NCBI RefSeq assembly: GCF_031157375.1
Contig: NZ_JAVIFV010000003.1
Coordinates: forward strand, 818,001-882,000
Reading direction: 5' to 3'
From: Sphingosinicella sp. LHD-64
GTDB lineage: Bacteria > Pseudomonadota > Alphaproteobacteria > Sphingomonadales > Sphingomonadaceae
Length of the DNA: 64,000 nt
Shown here: positions 18,679-26,977 of the stretch, piece by piece
How positions within the stretch are numbered: the stretch's first letter is position 1
Layout: every line of letters begins with the position of its first letter
The notes under the pieces: model-generated
What the model saw: the letters and a program-made list of their open reading frames with translations, nothing else
Database searches by the model: none
Told to the model about the DNA's origin: nothing
Position numbers and translations under genes: made by a program

Positions 18679-18713
18679 GTAACGTTACACCATATCGTTA
18701 CGTTATACTATAC
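18679..18713. promoter_or_regulatory. AT-rich palindromic promoter region of tonB
   Basis: The region contains the perfect palindrome GTAACGTTAC (18679-18688), inside the imperfect 18-mer GTAACGTTACACCATATC. A further GTTACGTTATACTATAC stretch follows. Read on the minus strand, GATATGGTGTAACGTTAC resembles the Zur-box type of palindrome known in alphaproteobacteria (from memory). It lies 40 to 75 bases before the tonB start, and its composition is far from the GC-rich surroundings. Confidence 0.4.
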
Positions 18714-18748
18714 AATCCCATCAAACCGAAACGCGCCAGCTTGCTGCC

Positions 18749-19213
18749 TCAGCGATCGATGGCGGTTGCGTATCTCTCGCTGTCGACAAGGCCAAGCCGG
18801 TCGATGCCGGCGCGGCGGACGTCGGCCAGAATCTGGTCGACCCGCTCGTAGCGCGCCTCGCTGTGCGGGTTGAAGTGGAGCGCGGGACCGGCCGGGTCGG
18901 CGGCCGCCGCTGTGAGGCGCTGGCGCAACTCGTCATCGGTGACGGGCCGACCGTTCCAGATGGCGCGGCCGCCGAGGTCGATGTCGAGACGGTGGACCGG
19001 GCGCGTATCGACAGGGCCGGGGACCGGCGGAGGCAGATCGAGCGGCACCTTGTGGGTGCTCAAGGGGATGGCCATGATGAACATGATCAGCAGCACCAGC
19101 ATCATGTCGATCAGCGGCGTCGTGTTGATCGCGGCGATCGGGCTGTAGTCCTCGCGGGGAGCGTAAAGACGAAGCCTGGGCTTTTCGCGCTTGGACTGGA
19201 GCGTGACGGCCAA
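18749..19213 (-). CDS. exbD: ExbD/TolR-family biopolymer transport protein
   Basis: 154 residues from a TTG with AGGAGG seven bases upstream; no ATG fits as well. The single membrane helix with its essential Asp is seen in INTTPLIDMMLVLLIMFIMAIPLS, followed by the periplasmic ExbD domain (GGRAIWNGRPVTDDELRQRL). ExbD is a stator part of the proton-driven TonB motor and normally needs ExbB. It is transcribed ahead of the tonB gene. The missing ExbB must be encoded elsewhere. Confidence 0.88.
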   Translation of the reverse strand: MAVTLQSKREKPRLRLYAPREDYSPIAAINTTPLIDMMLVLLIMFIMAIPLSTHKVPLDLPPPVPGPVDTRPVHRLDIDLGGRAIWNGRPVTDDELRQRLTAAAADPAGPALHFNPHSEARYERVDQILADVRRAGIDRLGLVDSERYATAIDR

Positions 19214-19232
19214 AAGTCGCCTCCTCGTTCGC

Positions 19233-19253
19233 TGATATGATATTATAACATCA
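19233..19253. promoter_or_regulatory. AT-rich palindromic site before exbD
   Basis: On the minus strand TGATGTTATAATATCATATCA, an imperfect palindrome (TGATGTTATAA / TTATAACATCA type), begins about 40 bases before the exbD TTG start. It shares the GATATG and GTTATA elements with the site before tonB and resembles a Zur-like binding site. It could equally contain the -10 element of the promoter. Confidence 0.4.
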
Positions 19254-19289
19254 CAGAAACGAAGGGAAGGCACATTTTCGGCCGTGTCT

Positions 19290-19880
19290 TCAGCCGAGAA
19301 TGTCGAACACGCGCAGGATCCAGCTCAGATAATAGACGAGATAGATGGCGGGAAAGAGCAGGTGGAAGCGGCGGTTGCGGGTCAGGACCGCCACCAGGCA
19401 CAGGCCGATGCAGACGACGATCTTGATCTCATATTCCAGCCCGAGCTCGCCCAGCCGGGTTCGGCCCTTGATCAGGGTGTCCATCAGGTCGACCGCGAAG
19501 GTCGCCGCGAACAACCCGAAGAACCACCGCCGCCGGGAGAGGAAATAGTCCTCATAGCCTTCGTAGTCGCTCATATCGTCGGGGAAGAGCAGGCTGGCGA
19601 GCAGGTAGAAGAGGAAGGCGTAGAACAGGACGAAGAGGAAAAGCTGGAAGCGGAACGGGGAAATCCGGCTGAGCTCGAACTCCCACCACCAGAAGTGGAT
19701 CGCGGAGATGAGAATGACCGCGACCCAGACCAGGTGCGGGGCATAGAGCCGCTCGCGCCCGGGATGCTGGACCAGCTTGCTGACGCCCGAAAGGACACGG
19801 GTGAGGCTGAGGCCGACGACCAGCCCGATCAGGATCCGGATATGAAAATAGACGTCGTGCGTGATGGCCACGTCGTGCAT
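19290..19880 (-). CDS. Polytopic membrane protein of unknown function
   Basis: 196 residues with about six hydrophobic helices (residues 12-32, 48-66, 76-100, 116-132, 146-166 and 172-192) and an acidic loop PDDMSDYEGYEDYF in the middle. A His-rich start (MHDVAITHDVYFHIRILIG) is notable, but no metal site can be claimed. It lies upstream of exbD on the same strand, 76 bases from its start, and could be part of the same unit. No family recognised. Confidence 0.6.
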   Translation of the reverse strand: MHDVAITHDVYFHIRILIGLVVGLSLTRVLSGVSKLVQHPGRERLYAPHLVWVAVILISAIHFWWWEFELSRISPFRFQLFLFVLFYAFLFYLLASLLFPDDMSDYEGYEDYFLSRRRWFFGLFAATFAVDLMDTLIKGRTRLGELGLEYEIKIVVCIGLCLVAVLTRNRRFHLLFPAIYLVYYLSWILRVFDILG

Positions 19881-19936
19881 CGGCGCCTCCGCTCGCGGCG
19901 CAGCCTAGTGCGGCGCGCGGCCGCGCGCCAGCCGGG

Positions 19937-21226
19937 TCAGCCTCCGACCTGCACCCGCTCGAGCCGCGGCGACAGCAGGTGGACGAGCAGTAAGGCAATG
20001 AAATAGGCGCCCGCCGCCACCGCGAACAACGGCCAGTAGGTGCCCAGCCGCTGCAGGACCTCGCCGGCATAGAAGGACATCAGCATGCCGCCGACCGCAC
20101 CGGCGGTGCCGCCGATGCCCACCACCGATCCCACCGCCGCGCGCGGGAAGAGATCGGCCGGCAGCGCATAGAGATTGGCCGAGAAGGCCTGATGGGCGGC
20201 GGTCGCGAGACCGATGACCAGCACCGCGACCCAGACGCTCAAGATGGATTCGGCGAAGACGACCGGGACCACGGCGCAGGCGCAGATGAACATGGTCAGC
20301 TTGCGCGCGCGGTTCGCCGTCCACCCGGCGTTCATCAGTCGCGAGGAGAGCCAGCCGCCCGCGACGCTGCCGGCGTCGGAGATCAGGTAGATCGCCGCCA
20401 GCGGCAGGCCGAAGGTCAGGAGGTTGAGATCGTAGCGCTCGAACAGATAGCCGGGCAGCCAGAACAGGAAGAACCACCAGATCGGATCGATGAAGAACTT
20501 GCCGAGCGCATAGGCCCAGGTTTCCTTGCGGGTGAAGACGGCGCCATAGCCGAGCGGCACGACCGGATCGGCCGGATCCTGCTCGATCCAGGCGAGTTCG
20601 CTCTGGGTGACCTTCTTGTGGGCGCGGGGATGGCGGTACATCGCCCACCAGGCGATCAGCCAGACGAAGCTGACGACGCCGGTGATGACGAAGGCGGAGC
20701 GCCAGCCCCAGGCGATCACCATCAGCGGCACGATCAGCGGGGTGATGACCGCGCCGATATTGGCGCCGGCGTTGAACACGCCGATCGCGAAGGCGCGTTC
20801 CTTGGCGGGGAACCATTCGGTCACCGCCTTGATGCCGGCGGGGAAATTACCCGATTCGCCGATGCCGAGCGCGAAGCGGGCGATCGCGAACTGGGTGACG
20901 GTGGACGCGGCGCCGTGCGCGATGTGCGCGATCTGCCAGATCACGAAGGCGATGGCGTAGCCGGCGCGGGCGCCCGCCTGATCGACGATCTTGCCGAAGG
21001 CGATGTAGCCGATCGCATAGGCGAACTGGAACCAGATGATGACGCCGGCAAAATCCTTCTCGGTCCAGCCGAGGTCCGCCATCAGGGTCGGCTTCAGCAC
21101 GCCGATCATCTGGCGATCGACATAGTTGATCACCGTGGCGGCGAAGAGCAGGGCGACGATCATCCAGCGATAGGAACCAGCCTTCGCCGCCGCCTGCCGG
21201 ATCGTCGATTGCGCCTCGTCCGTCAT
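19937..21226 (-). CDS. MFS transporter, ExuT-like hexuronate carrier
   Basis: 429 residues from ATG at 21226, with GAGGG five bases upstream. Twelve membrane helices of the anion:cation symporter branch of the MFS are predicted. Family signatures are YRWMIVALLFAATVINYVDRQMIGVLKP at the start and FALGIGESGNFPAGIKAVTEWFPAKERA after helix 4. Relatives include the hexuronate transporter ExuT and glucarate carriers. The gene lies 45 bases after the MhpD-like gene behind a KDG-type operator, so galacturonate, glucuronate or unsaturated uronates are the likely substrates (inference from context). Confidence 0.85.
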   Translation of the reverse strand: MTDEAQSTIRQAAAKAGSYRWMIVALLFAATVINYVDRQMIGVLKPTLMADLGWTEKDFAGVIIWFQFAYAIGYIAFGKIVDQAGARAGYAIAFVIWQIAHIAHGAASTVTQFAIARFALGIGESGNFPAGIKAVTEWFPAKERAFAIGVFNAGANIGAVITPLIVPLMVIAWGWRSAFVITGVVSFVWLIAWWAMYRHPRAHKKVTQSELAWIEQDPADPVVPLGYGAVFTRKETWAYALGKFFIDPIWWFFLFWLPGYLFERYDLNLLTFGLPLAAIYLISDAGSVAGGWLSSRLMNAGWTANRARKLTMFICACAVVPVVFAESILSVWVAVLVIGLATAAHQAFSANLYALPADLFPRAAVGSVVGIGGTAGAVGGMLMSFYAGEVLQRLGTYWPLFAVAAGAYFIALLLVHLLSPRLERVQVGG

Positions 21227-21271
21227 GTCCACCCTCTCTTGCCGGACGTCTTCGCCTCGGCGGTCAAAACC

Positions 21272-22063
21272 CTATTCCGGCGCCGCCGCCTTCAGCCGGC
21301 AAGCCACCGACAGTCCATCGCCGAACCGGGCCTCGACCAGCTGGCCGGGCCGCGCCGCATGGACGCCGGTCACCGCGCCGCTGGAGATCCACTGGCCCGG
21401 AATGGTAGCGATACCACGGCGCGCGAGAAGGTCGAACAAAAAGCGCGCCGCGCCGATCGCACCGTCGGGGAAGGCGGACGCGCGCCCGGTGCCGACGGGC
21501 GTGCCGTCGATCACGGTCTCGATCTCCCAGTCCTGGAAGCCGCTCGACCGCCAGTCCGGAATTTCCGGCCCGATGACCAGGCCGTTGTTGTTGCCGAAGT
21601 CGGAGACGACCGCGATCGGGCCGAGGTCGTTGATCGCGCCCAAAGGCGAGCTCGCGATCTCGATGCCGATATGGACGGCGCCGATCAGGTCGGCCGCCTC
21701 GTCGAGCGTGAAGCCGGTCTTGCCGGGAGGCGGGGCCTTGCCGATCTGGAGCAGGAACTCGGCCTCGCCGGCAACGAAGCCCTCGGCGAAGACCGGCATG
21801 TCCACGGGCAGGCCCGCTTCCACGACCTCTGCGAAGATCGGCCCGGCGAGCCGATCGGTATCGAAGCGCTCGGATAAGGGTGGATGGACGCGGCCGACCT
21901 TCCAGCCGACGATCGGGCGGCCCCAGCGGGCGATCGCCTCGTCCTGGATCGCATAGGCGTCGTCGAGCGTCGCAGGAAACCGGCCGGGATAGGAATCGAG
22001 CCCGATCGCGGCGCGGCGGGCGTCCAGAAACCGTCCGGCGATGCCGCTGCGATCGTTCACCAA
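21272..22063 (-). CDS. Fumarylacetoacetase-fold protein, 2-keto-4-pentenoate hydratase-like
   Basis: 263 residues of the MhpD branch of the FAH superfamily, seen in DAYAIQDEAIARWGRPIVGWKVG, GEAEFLLQIG, AVHIGIEIASSPL and DFGNNNGLVIG. MhpD adds water to 2-hydroxy-penta-2,4-dienoate. In this KDG-linked cluster a different 2-keto acid is more likely, for example a deoxy sugar acid. It is the first gene of a unit with the MFS carrier and has an ACCGGT operator 42 to 55 bases before its start. No other aromatic-degradation gene is nearby. Confidence 0.75.
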   Translation of the reverse strand: MVNDRSGIAGRFLDARRAAIGLDSYPGRFPATLDDAYAIQDEAIARWGRPIVGWKVGRVHPPLSERFDTDRLAGPIFAEVVEAGLPVDMPVFAEGFVAGEAEFLLQIGKAPPPGKTGFTLDEAADLIGAVHIGIEIASSPLGAINDLGPIAVVSDFGNNNGLVIGPEIPDWRSSGFQDWEIETVIDGTPVGTGRASAFPDGAIGAARFLFDLLARRGIATIPGQWISSGAVTGVHAARPGQLVEARFGDGLSVACRLKAAAPE

Positions 22064-22104
22064 AATCCTCCCCGCGCCTCGAGCCCGTTTCCCGGCTTGC
22101 TATA

Positions 22105-22118
22105 GGAAACCGGTGTCA
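22105..22118. promoter_or_regulatory. LacI-type operator A (before MhpD-like / MFS unit)
   Basis: GGAAACCGGTGTCA, the reverse complement of TGACACCGGTTTCC, with the palindromic core ACCGGT. It matches operators B (24284-24297) and C (26018-26031) at 13 or 14 of 14 positions. It is placed 42 to 55 bases before the MhpD-like start. Confidence 0.7.
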
Positions 22119-22151
22119 TAAGCAACGGGAAGAAAGCGCGCGACATGAAAT

Positions 22152-22772
22152 TCAGCGGCTGCGGAGTTGGGCGGCAGCTGCGGCGCGTGCGCGAATCGCT
22201 TCGGGATCAATCGCCTGGCCGCGCGGCACGAGCCAGCTGCCGCCGACGCACGCGACAGCGGGCTCGGCCAGCCACTCGGGCGCGCTCGCCAGGGTGATCC
22301 CGCCCGTCGGGCAGAAGCGTACCTGGCCGAACACCGCGGTCATCGCCTTGAGGACGGGCAGGCCGCCGGCGGCCGTCGCCGGGAAGAATTTGAGGCGGAA
22401 GAAGCCGAGGTCGAGCGCCCGCATGATATCGCCGGTGGTCGCGGTGCCGGGCAGGAAGGGCACGCCCGCATCGGCCGCGGCGCGTCCGAGCCGGTCGGTG
22501 AGGCCGGGACTCACGACGAACTCGGCGCCGGCTTCGAGCGCGGTATCGAGCTGGTCCGGGTCGAGCACGGTACCCGCGCCGACCACCGCGCCGTCGACTT
22601 TCTTCATCTCCCGGATCGCGTCGAGCGCGGCAGGCGTCCTCAAGGTGACTTCCAGCACCGGCAGGCCGCCCGCGACCAGCGCCTCGGCGATGGGGCGGGC
22701 GTCCTCGACGCGGTCGATGACGAGCACGGGGATGACAGGCGCGCGGCCCATGAAGGTATCGATATCGGCCAT
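22152..22772 (-). CDS. eda: KDPG / KHG aldolase
   Basis: 206 residues. Eda-type aldolase is seen in APVIPVLVIDRVEDARPIAEALVAGGLPVLEVTLRTPAALDAI. The Schiff-base lysine region is FFRLKFFPATAAGG, and the phosphate loop is FCPTGGIT. It splits 2-keto-3-deoxy-6-phosphogluconate into pyruvate and glyceraldehyde-3-phosphate, the last step of this KDG route and of the Entner-Doudoroff path. It starts three bases after the altronate dehydratase stop, so both are made together. A second eda for glucose metabolism may exist elsewhere. Confidence 0.93.
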   Translation of the reverse strand: MADIDTFMGRAPVIPVLVIDRVEDARPIAEALVAGGLPVLEVTLRTPAALDAIREMKKVDGAVVGAGTVLDPDQLDTALEAGAEFVVSPGLTDRLGRAAADAGVPFLPGTATTGDIMRALDLGFFRLKFFPATAAGGLPVLKAMTAVFGQVRFCPTGGITLASAPEWLAEPAVACVGGSWLVPRGQAIDPEAIRARAAAAAQLRSR

Positions 22773-22775
22773 GAT

Positions 22776-24281
22776 CTAAAGCGTAACGCCCCGTTTCCAG
22801 ATGGCAATGTCGCGCTCGCCGGCGCGCTCCGCCGCCGTCGGCGTGCCGGAGGCGATGGCGGCGATCCGCGCGGTGAGCGCGTCCGTCGGCGCATCGAAGC
22901 CGTCGACGAGCACCCGGCCGGCATCGAAGTCGATCCAGCCCGGCTTGCGCGCGGCCAGGGCGCTGTTGGTCGCGATCTTGACCGTCGGCACCGGAAAGCC
23001 GAGCGGCGTGCCGCGTCCGGTGGTGAACAGGATGACGGTCGCCCCCGCGGCCGCCAGCGCGGTCGACGACACCGCGTCATTGCCCGGTGCCTCCAGCAGC
23101 GTCAGCCCCTTGCGCCGCACCCGCGCGCCGTAACGGAGCACGTCGGCCACGGGCGCGCGCCCCGCCTTCTGCACCGCGCCGAGCGACTTTTCCTCCAGCG
23201 TCGTGATGCCGCCCGCGATATTTCCGGGCGACGGATTCTCCGAAACCGGCTGCCCATGCTCGAGAAAGTAGCGCTTGAAGTCGTTCACCACGCCCACCAG
23301 CGCGTCGAACACCCCGCGATCGCGGGCGCGCGCCATCAGCAGCCGTTCGGCGCCGAAGATCTCGGGGATCTCGGTCAGGATCGCCGACCCGCCCGCACCG
23401 ATCACCCGGTCGGCGATCCGGCCGACCAGCGGGTTGGCGGTGAGGCCGGAAAAGCCGTCCGAACCGCCGCATTTGAGGCCGACGACCAGCTCGGACAGCG
23501 GCACGCTCTGCCGCTTGTGGATCGCGGCCCGGGCGGTCAGTGCATCGACCGCGGCCAGGCCCGCTTCGACCTCGTCCTCGGCCTCCTGCGCCCTGAGCGT
23601 CCGGACGCGGGACCGCAGCCCTTCGGGAATCTCCGCCATCAGCCGGTCGAGCTGATTGGACTCGCAGCCGAGCCCGACGAGCAGCACGCCGCCGGCATTG
23701 GGATGGCAGGCCAGCGCCGCAAGGATCGCCCGGGTGCCGTCCAGATCCTCGCCGAGCTGCGAGCAGCCGTGCGGATGGGCAAAGGCATGGACGCCATCGA
23801 TCGTCCGCGCATGGCGGGCATGGGTGATCGCCGCGATACGCTCGGCCGTCCGCGCGACGCATCCGACCGTGGGCAGGATCCAGATCTCGTTGCGCGTCCC
23901 GACCCGTCCGTCCGGCCGGCGATAGCCGTCGAAGCCGGTCGCGGCATGCGGCGCTGGCGGCTCGGCTGCGGCCGGCGCATAATGATAGCCCTCGACGCCG
24001 CTCAGCAGCGTTTCGAGATTGTGGCTGTGGACATGGCCGCCCGCCGGAATAGCAGCTGACGCCCGTCCGATCGGCCAGCCATATTTGCGCACCGTCTGGC
24101 CGGACGCGATCGGTGCGAGCGCGAACTTGTGGCCGGCTGGCACCGCCTCCGCGACGGTGACGCCGGCCGCCGCCTCCCCCGCCATTATCGCACGCAACGC
24201 CACCGCGACGTCATCGTCGGGATGGAGCCTGAGCGCCGCCGGGGCGGTCGCGACCTGGTCCTGGAGTTCGGCTTGAGACAT
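22776..24281 (-). CDS. uxaA: Altronate dehydratase
   Basis: About 501 residues from MSQAELQDQV. An N-terminal SAF-like domain (LHPDDDVAVALRAIMAGEAAAGVTVAEAVPAGHKFALAPI) is followed by a UxaA core with GYRRPDGRVGTRNEIWILPTVGC, HPHGCSQLGED and GLKCGGSDGFSG. It dehydrates D-altronate to KDG. No Shine-Dalgarno lies before the ATG because the operator occupies that place; the message may be nearly leaderless. The enzymes that would make altronate (UxaC, UxaB) are not in the window. Confidence 0.9.
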   Translation of the reverse strand: MSQAELQDQVATAPAALRLHPDDDVAVALRAIMAGEAAAGVTVAEAVPAGHKFALAPIASGQTVRKYGWPIGRASAAIPAGGHVHSHNLETLLSGVEGYHYAPAAAEPPAPHAATGFDGYRRPDGRVGTRNEIWILPTVGCVARTAERIAAITHARHARTIDGVHAFAHPHGCSQLGEDLDGTRAILAALACHPNAGGVLLVGLGCESNQLDRLMAEIPEGLRSRVRTLRAQEAEDEVEAGLAAVDALTARAAIHKRQSVPLSELVVGLKCGGSDGFSGLTANPLVGRIADRVIGAGGSAILTEIPEIFGAERLLMARARDRGVFDALVGVVNDFKRYFLEHGQPVSENPSPGNIAGGITTLEEKSLGAVQKAGRAPVADVLRYGARVRRKGLTLLEAPGNDAVSSTALAAAGATVILFTTGRGTPLGFPVPTVKIATNSALAARKPGWIDFDAGRVLVDGFDAPTDALTARIAAIASGTPTAAERAGERDIAIWKRGVTL

Positions 24282-24283
24282 TT

Positions 24284-24297
24284 GGAAACCGGTGTCA
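24284..24297. promoter_or_regulatory. LacI-type operator B (between uxaA and the regulator gene)
   Basis: GGAAACCGGTGTCA, identical over 14 bases to operator A. It ends three bases before the uxaA start codon on the minus strand and about 100 bases before the regulator gene on the plus strand. It could control both directions, including autoregulation. Confidence 0.7.
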
Positions 24298-24393
24298 GAA
24301 TACGCCGATGGAGAAGTTCGGGCAAGCGGCGGCATCACCGCTCTTTATCGGACGGCCGCACGCGGCTAAGCCGCTCGGGTGGGAGCGACACGG

Positions 24394-25446
24394 GTGACCA
24401 GAAGCGCGCAGGCGCCGGCAGCGGGACGGACGGCCAAGCCGACGATCAATGACGTCGCGCGCCTCGCCAACGTCTCCAAGAAGACGGTGAGCCGGGTCAT
24501 CAACCGCTCGCCCTTGCTCAACGCGGAAACCCGCGAGCGGGTCGAGAAGGTGATCCGCGAGCTCGGCTATGTCCCCAATCCGCAGGCGCGGGCGCTGGCG
24601 CTCCGCCGCAACTTCCTGATCGGCCTCATCCACGACAATCCCAACGCCCAGATGGTGCTCAACATGCAGCAGGGCATCCTGGAGGCGTTACACGGCACCG
24701 ATTTCGAGATGGTGGTGCGCCCGGTCGACCGCTCCTCGGCGATGATGCTCGACGACGTCCGGACCTTCCTGGAGCGCCAGCGGCTGTTCGGCGTCGTCCT
24801 GCTGCCGCCGATCAGCGAGAATGACGCGCTCGCCGCGCTCTGCGAGGAGGTCGGCTGCCGCTACGTCCGGATGGGATCGGCCCAATTGGACGATGCCGAT
24901 CATATGGTCGCGTCGAACGACCGCGAGCTGGTCAAGGAGGCGACCGAGTTCCTGATCGGCCAGGGTCACCGGCTGATCGGCCTGATCGAGGGACCGGACG
25001 GCTTCCGCTCGGCGCAAGAGCGGCGGCTGGGCTTCGAGGACGCACTCGCCGCCGCCGGGCTCAGCTTGCCGCGCAGCCATATCGCGCGTGGCAACTATAC
25101 GTTCGAGACCGGCGTCACCGCCGCCAACCGCCTGTTCGACCTCTCGCCCCGCCCGACCGCCATCTTCGCCAGCAATGACGAGATGGCCGCCGGTGTCGTC
25201 TTCGCGGCGCGCGAGCGCGGAATCGCGGTGCCGGAGGAGCTGTCGGTGATCGGCTTCGACGACACGCCGATCGCCGCCCATATCTGGCCGCCGCTCACCA
25301 CCGTGCGCTGGCCGATCGTGTCGATGGCCCGCGCCGCCGCGCGCAAGCTGGTCGGCGACGTTGTCGGCGGCGAGGCGGCCGCGCCGCAGCCCTCGGAATT
25401 GCCGTCGATGCTGGTCAGGCGCGCGTCGGTCGCGCCGCCGCGCTGA
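24394..25446 (+). CDS. LacI-family transcriptional regulator (probable KDG/hexuronate regulator)
   Basis: About 350 residues from the GTG at 24394, with GGGAG eight bases before it; a GTG five codons earlier is possible. The LacI helix-turn-helix TINDVARLANVSKKTVSRVINRS and hinge region NPQARALALRRNFLIGLI are clear. The periplasmic-binding-protein-like effector domain ends near FDDTPIAAHIWPPLTTVRWP. It lies divergent to uxaA and inside the hexuronate cluster, whose three transcription units carry the same ACCGGT operator. It is probably the local repressor, released by KDG or a related uronate metabolite (inference). Confidence 0.88.
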   Translation: MTRSAQAPAAGRTAKPTINDVARLANVSKKTVSRVINRSPLLNAETRERVEKVIRELGYVPNPQARALALRRNFLIGLIHDNPNAQMVLNMQQGILEALHGTDFEMVVRPVDRSSAMMLDDVRTFLERQRLFGVVLLPPISENDALAALCEEVGCRYVRMGSAQLDDADHMVASNDRELVKEATEFLIGQGHRLIGLIEGPDGFRSAQERRLGFEDALAAAGLSLPRSHIARGNYTFETGVTAANRLFDLSPRPTAIFASNDEMAAGVVFAARERGIAVPEELSVIGFDDTPIAAHIWPPLTTVRWPIVSMARAAARKLVGDVVGGEAAAPQPSELPSMLVRRASVAPPR

Positions 25447-25470
25447 TCCGAGTCGCAACCGGAGATTCCG

Positions 25471-25977
25471 ATGCCGCTTTCGCTCTACGACGTCACCATT
25501 CCCGTTTTCATCCGCTCGTTCGGCAATTTGTCGGCGATCCTCGACAAGGGCCGCGCCTTCGCCGATGCCGAGGGCCTGCCGCATGGCGAATTGCTCGAGG
25601 CGCGGCTGATTGCCGACATGCACCCGCTGACCAGCCAGGTGCAGCGTGCCAGCGACAGCTCGAAGTTCGTCGCCGTGCGGGTGGCCCAGGTCGAGGCGCC
25701 GGCGATGGAGGCCGATGAGACGAGTTTCGACGATCTGCAGGCGCGGATCGCCAGGACGGTCGACTTCCTGAAGTCGGTGCCGGCAGGCAGCATGGACGGG
25801 CGCGAAGACGCCGAGGTCGAGCTCCGGACGCCGAACACGCACCTGACCTTCACCGCCAGGGACTATGTGCTGGGCTTCGCGCTGCCCAATTTCTTCTTCC
25901 ACGTCACCACCGCCTACGACATCCTACGTCACAAGGGCGTGCCGCTCGGCAAGATGGATTTCATCGGCCGACCCTGA
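25471..25977 (+). CDS. DUF1993 family protein
   Basis: 168 residues, recognised as DUF1993 by MPLSLYDVTIPVFIRSFGNLSAILDKG, LIADMHPLTSQVQRASDSSK and the C-terminal VLGFALPNFFFHVTTAYDILRHKGVPLGKMDFIG. The fold is a DinB-like helical bundle with possible metal-binding His residues (H51, H144, H153). The function is unknown. It follows the regulator by 24 bases, with GGAG before the ATG. Confidence 0.8.
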   Translation: MPLSLYDVTIPVFIRSFGNLSAILDKGRAFADAEGLPHGELLEARLIADMHPLTSQVQRASDSSKFVAVRVAQVEAPAMEADETSFDDLQARIARTVDFLKSVPAGSMDGREDAEVELRTPNTHLTFTARDYVLGFALPNFFFHVTTAYDILRHKGVPLGKMDFIGRP

Positions 25978-26017
25978 GCGGCCCGGGCAAACGGCCGGCG
26001 TGACTTGCAGAGGATTG

Positions 26018-26031
26018 TGACACCGGTTACC
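26018..26031. promoter_or_regulatory. LacI-type operator C (before kduI)
   Basis: TGACACCGGTTACC on the plus strand, the same 14-base motif as operators A and B in reverse orientation, with one difference. It lies 27 to 40 bases before the kduI start, a position fit for repression of kduI-kduD-kdgK. Confidence 0.7.
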
Positions 26032-26057
26032 AAGATACGCCATTCCCGGAGAGGTCC

Positions 26058-26900
26058 ATGTTCGAACGCACCTACTACGCCACCCATCCCGACATGATGG
26101 AGTGCGTCTCCAACGAGGAGCTACGCGACCGCTACCTGATCGCCGGCCTCTTCCGCGAGGGCGAATGCGTGCTCAACTACACCCATGCCGACCGCTTCGT
26201 GATCGGCGGCGTGGCGGTGGGCGCGGGCGAGGTGAGGCTTCCCGACCAGACCGAGCCGCCCTCGGCCGCTGGCCATCCCTTCCTCGAGCGGCGCGAGCTC
26301 GCGGTCGTCAATGTCGGCGCGGCGGGAGGCACGGTGACGGTCGACGGCGAGACGTTCACGCTTGCCAGCAAGGACTGCCTCTACGTCACCATGGGCGCCA
26401 GGGATGTGCGCTTCTCCGGCCTGGACGCGCGCTTCTATCTCGCCTCCTGCCCGGCCCATCAGGCCTTCCGGACCCGCAAGCTCGGCATCGCCGACGCGAA
26501 TGCGCTCGATCGCGGCAGCCTCGAAGAGTCGAACGAGCGGACGATCTACCAGCTCGTCATCCCGGGCGTGTGTGATTCGGCGCAGCTCGTCATGGGCCTC
26601 ACCGTGCTGAAGCCCGGCAGCGTCTGGAACACGATGCCGCCGCACATCCACGAGCGGCGGAGCGAAATCTATTTCTATTTCGAGCTCGACGACAGCGCGA
26701 AGGACCGCGTCTTCCACTTCATGGGCGAAGGCGAGGCGACTCGCCATATCGTCGTCCAGAACGAGGAGGCGGTGATCTCGCCGCCCTGGTCGATTCACAT
26801 GGGGTCGGGCACCAGGGCCTATGCCTTCATCTGGGCGATGGCCGGCGAGAACCAGGACTATACCGACATGAACGTGCTGGACATCTGCCAGCTGGCCTAG
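26058..26900 (+). CDS. kduI: 5-keto-4-deoxyuronate isomerase
   Basis: 280 residues, the length of E. coli KduI. The zinc site is visible as HIHERRSE (two His and one Glu) plus the later His in [15 protein letters not shown], within a two-cupin fold. It converts 4-deoxy-L-threo-5-hexosulose uronate, released from unsaturated oligogalacturonides or glycosaminoglycans, to 3-deoxy-D-glycero-2,5-hexodiulosonate. A GGAGAGG ribosome site precedes the ATG. It is the first gene of the kdu unit. Confidence 0.95.
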   Translation: MFERTYYATHPDMMECVSNEELRDRYLIAGLFREGECVLNYTHADRFVIGGVAVGAGEVRLPDQTEPPSAAGHPFLERRELAVVNVGAAGGTVTVDGETFTLASKDCLYVTMGARDVRFSGLDARFYLASCPAHQAFRTRKLGIADANALDRGSLEESNERTIYQLVIPGVCDSAQLVMGLTVLKPGSVWNTMPPHIHERRSEIYFYFELDDSAKDRVFHFMGEGEATRHIVVQNEEAVISPPWSIHMGSGTRAYAFIWAMAGENQDYTDMNVLDICQLA

Positions 26901-26940
26901 CCGTCTCCCTTCTTTTTTGGGGCGCGAGACAAGAAATGGG

Positions 26941-26966
26941 ATTCCAGCTTTCGCTGGAATGACGAA
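26941..26966. repeat. Palindromic repeat, half copy of family B, between kduI and kduD
   Basis: Perfect hairpin ATTCCAGC-TTTC-GCTGGAAT followed by GACGAA. This is the GTCATTCC-type end also seen at 7825-7895. It lies 12 bases before the kduD start codon, so it sits in the mRNA between the two reading frames and could influence kduD expression. Confidence 0.6.
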
Positions 26967-26977
26967 GGTAGACAGAC

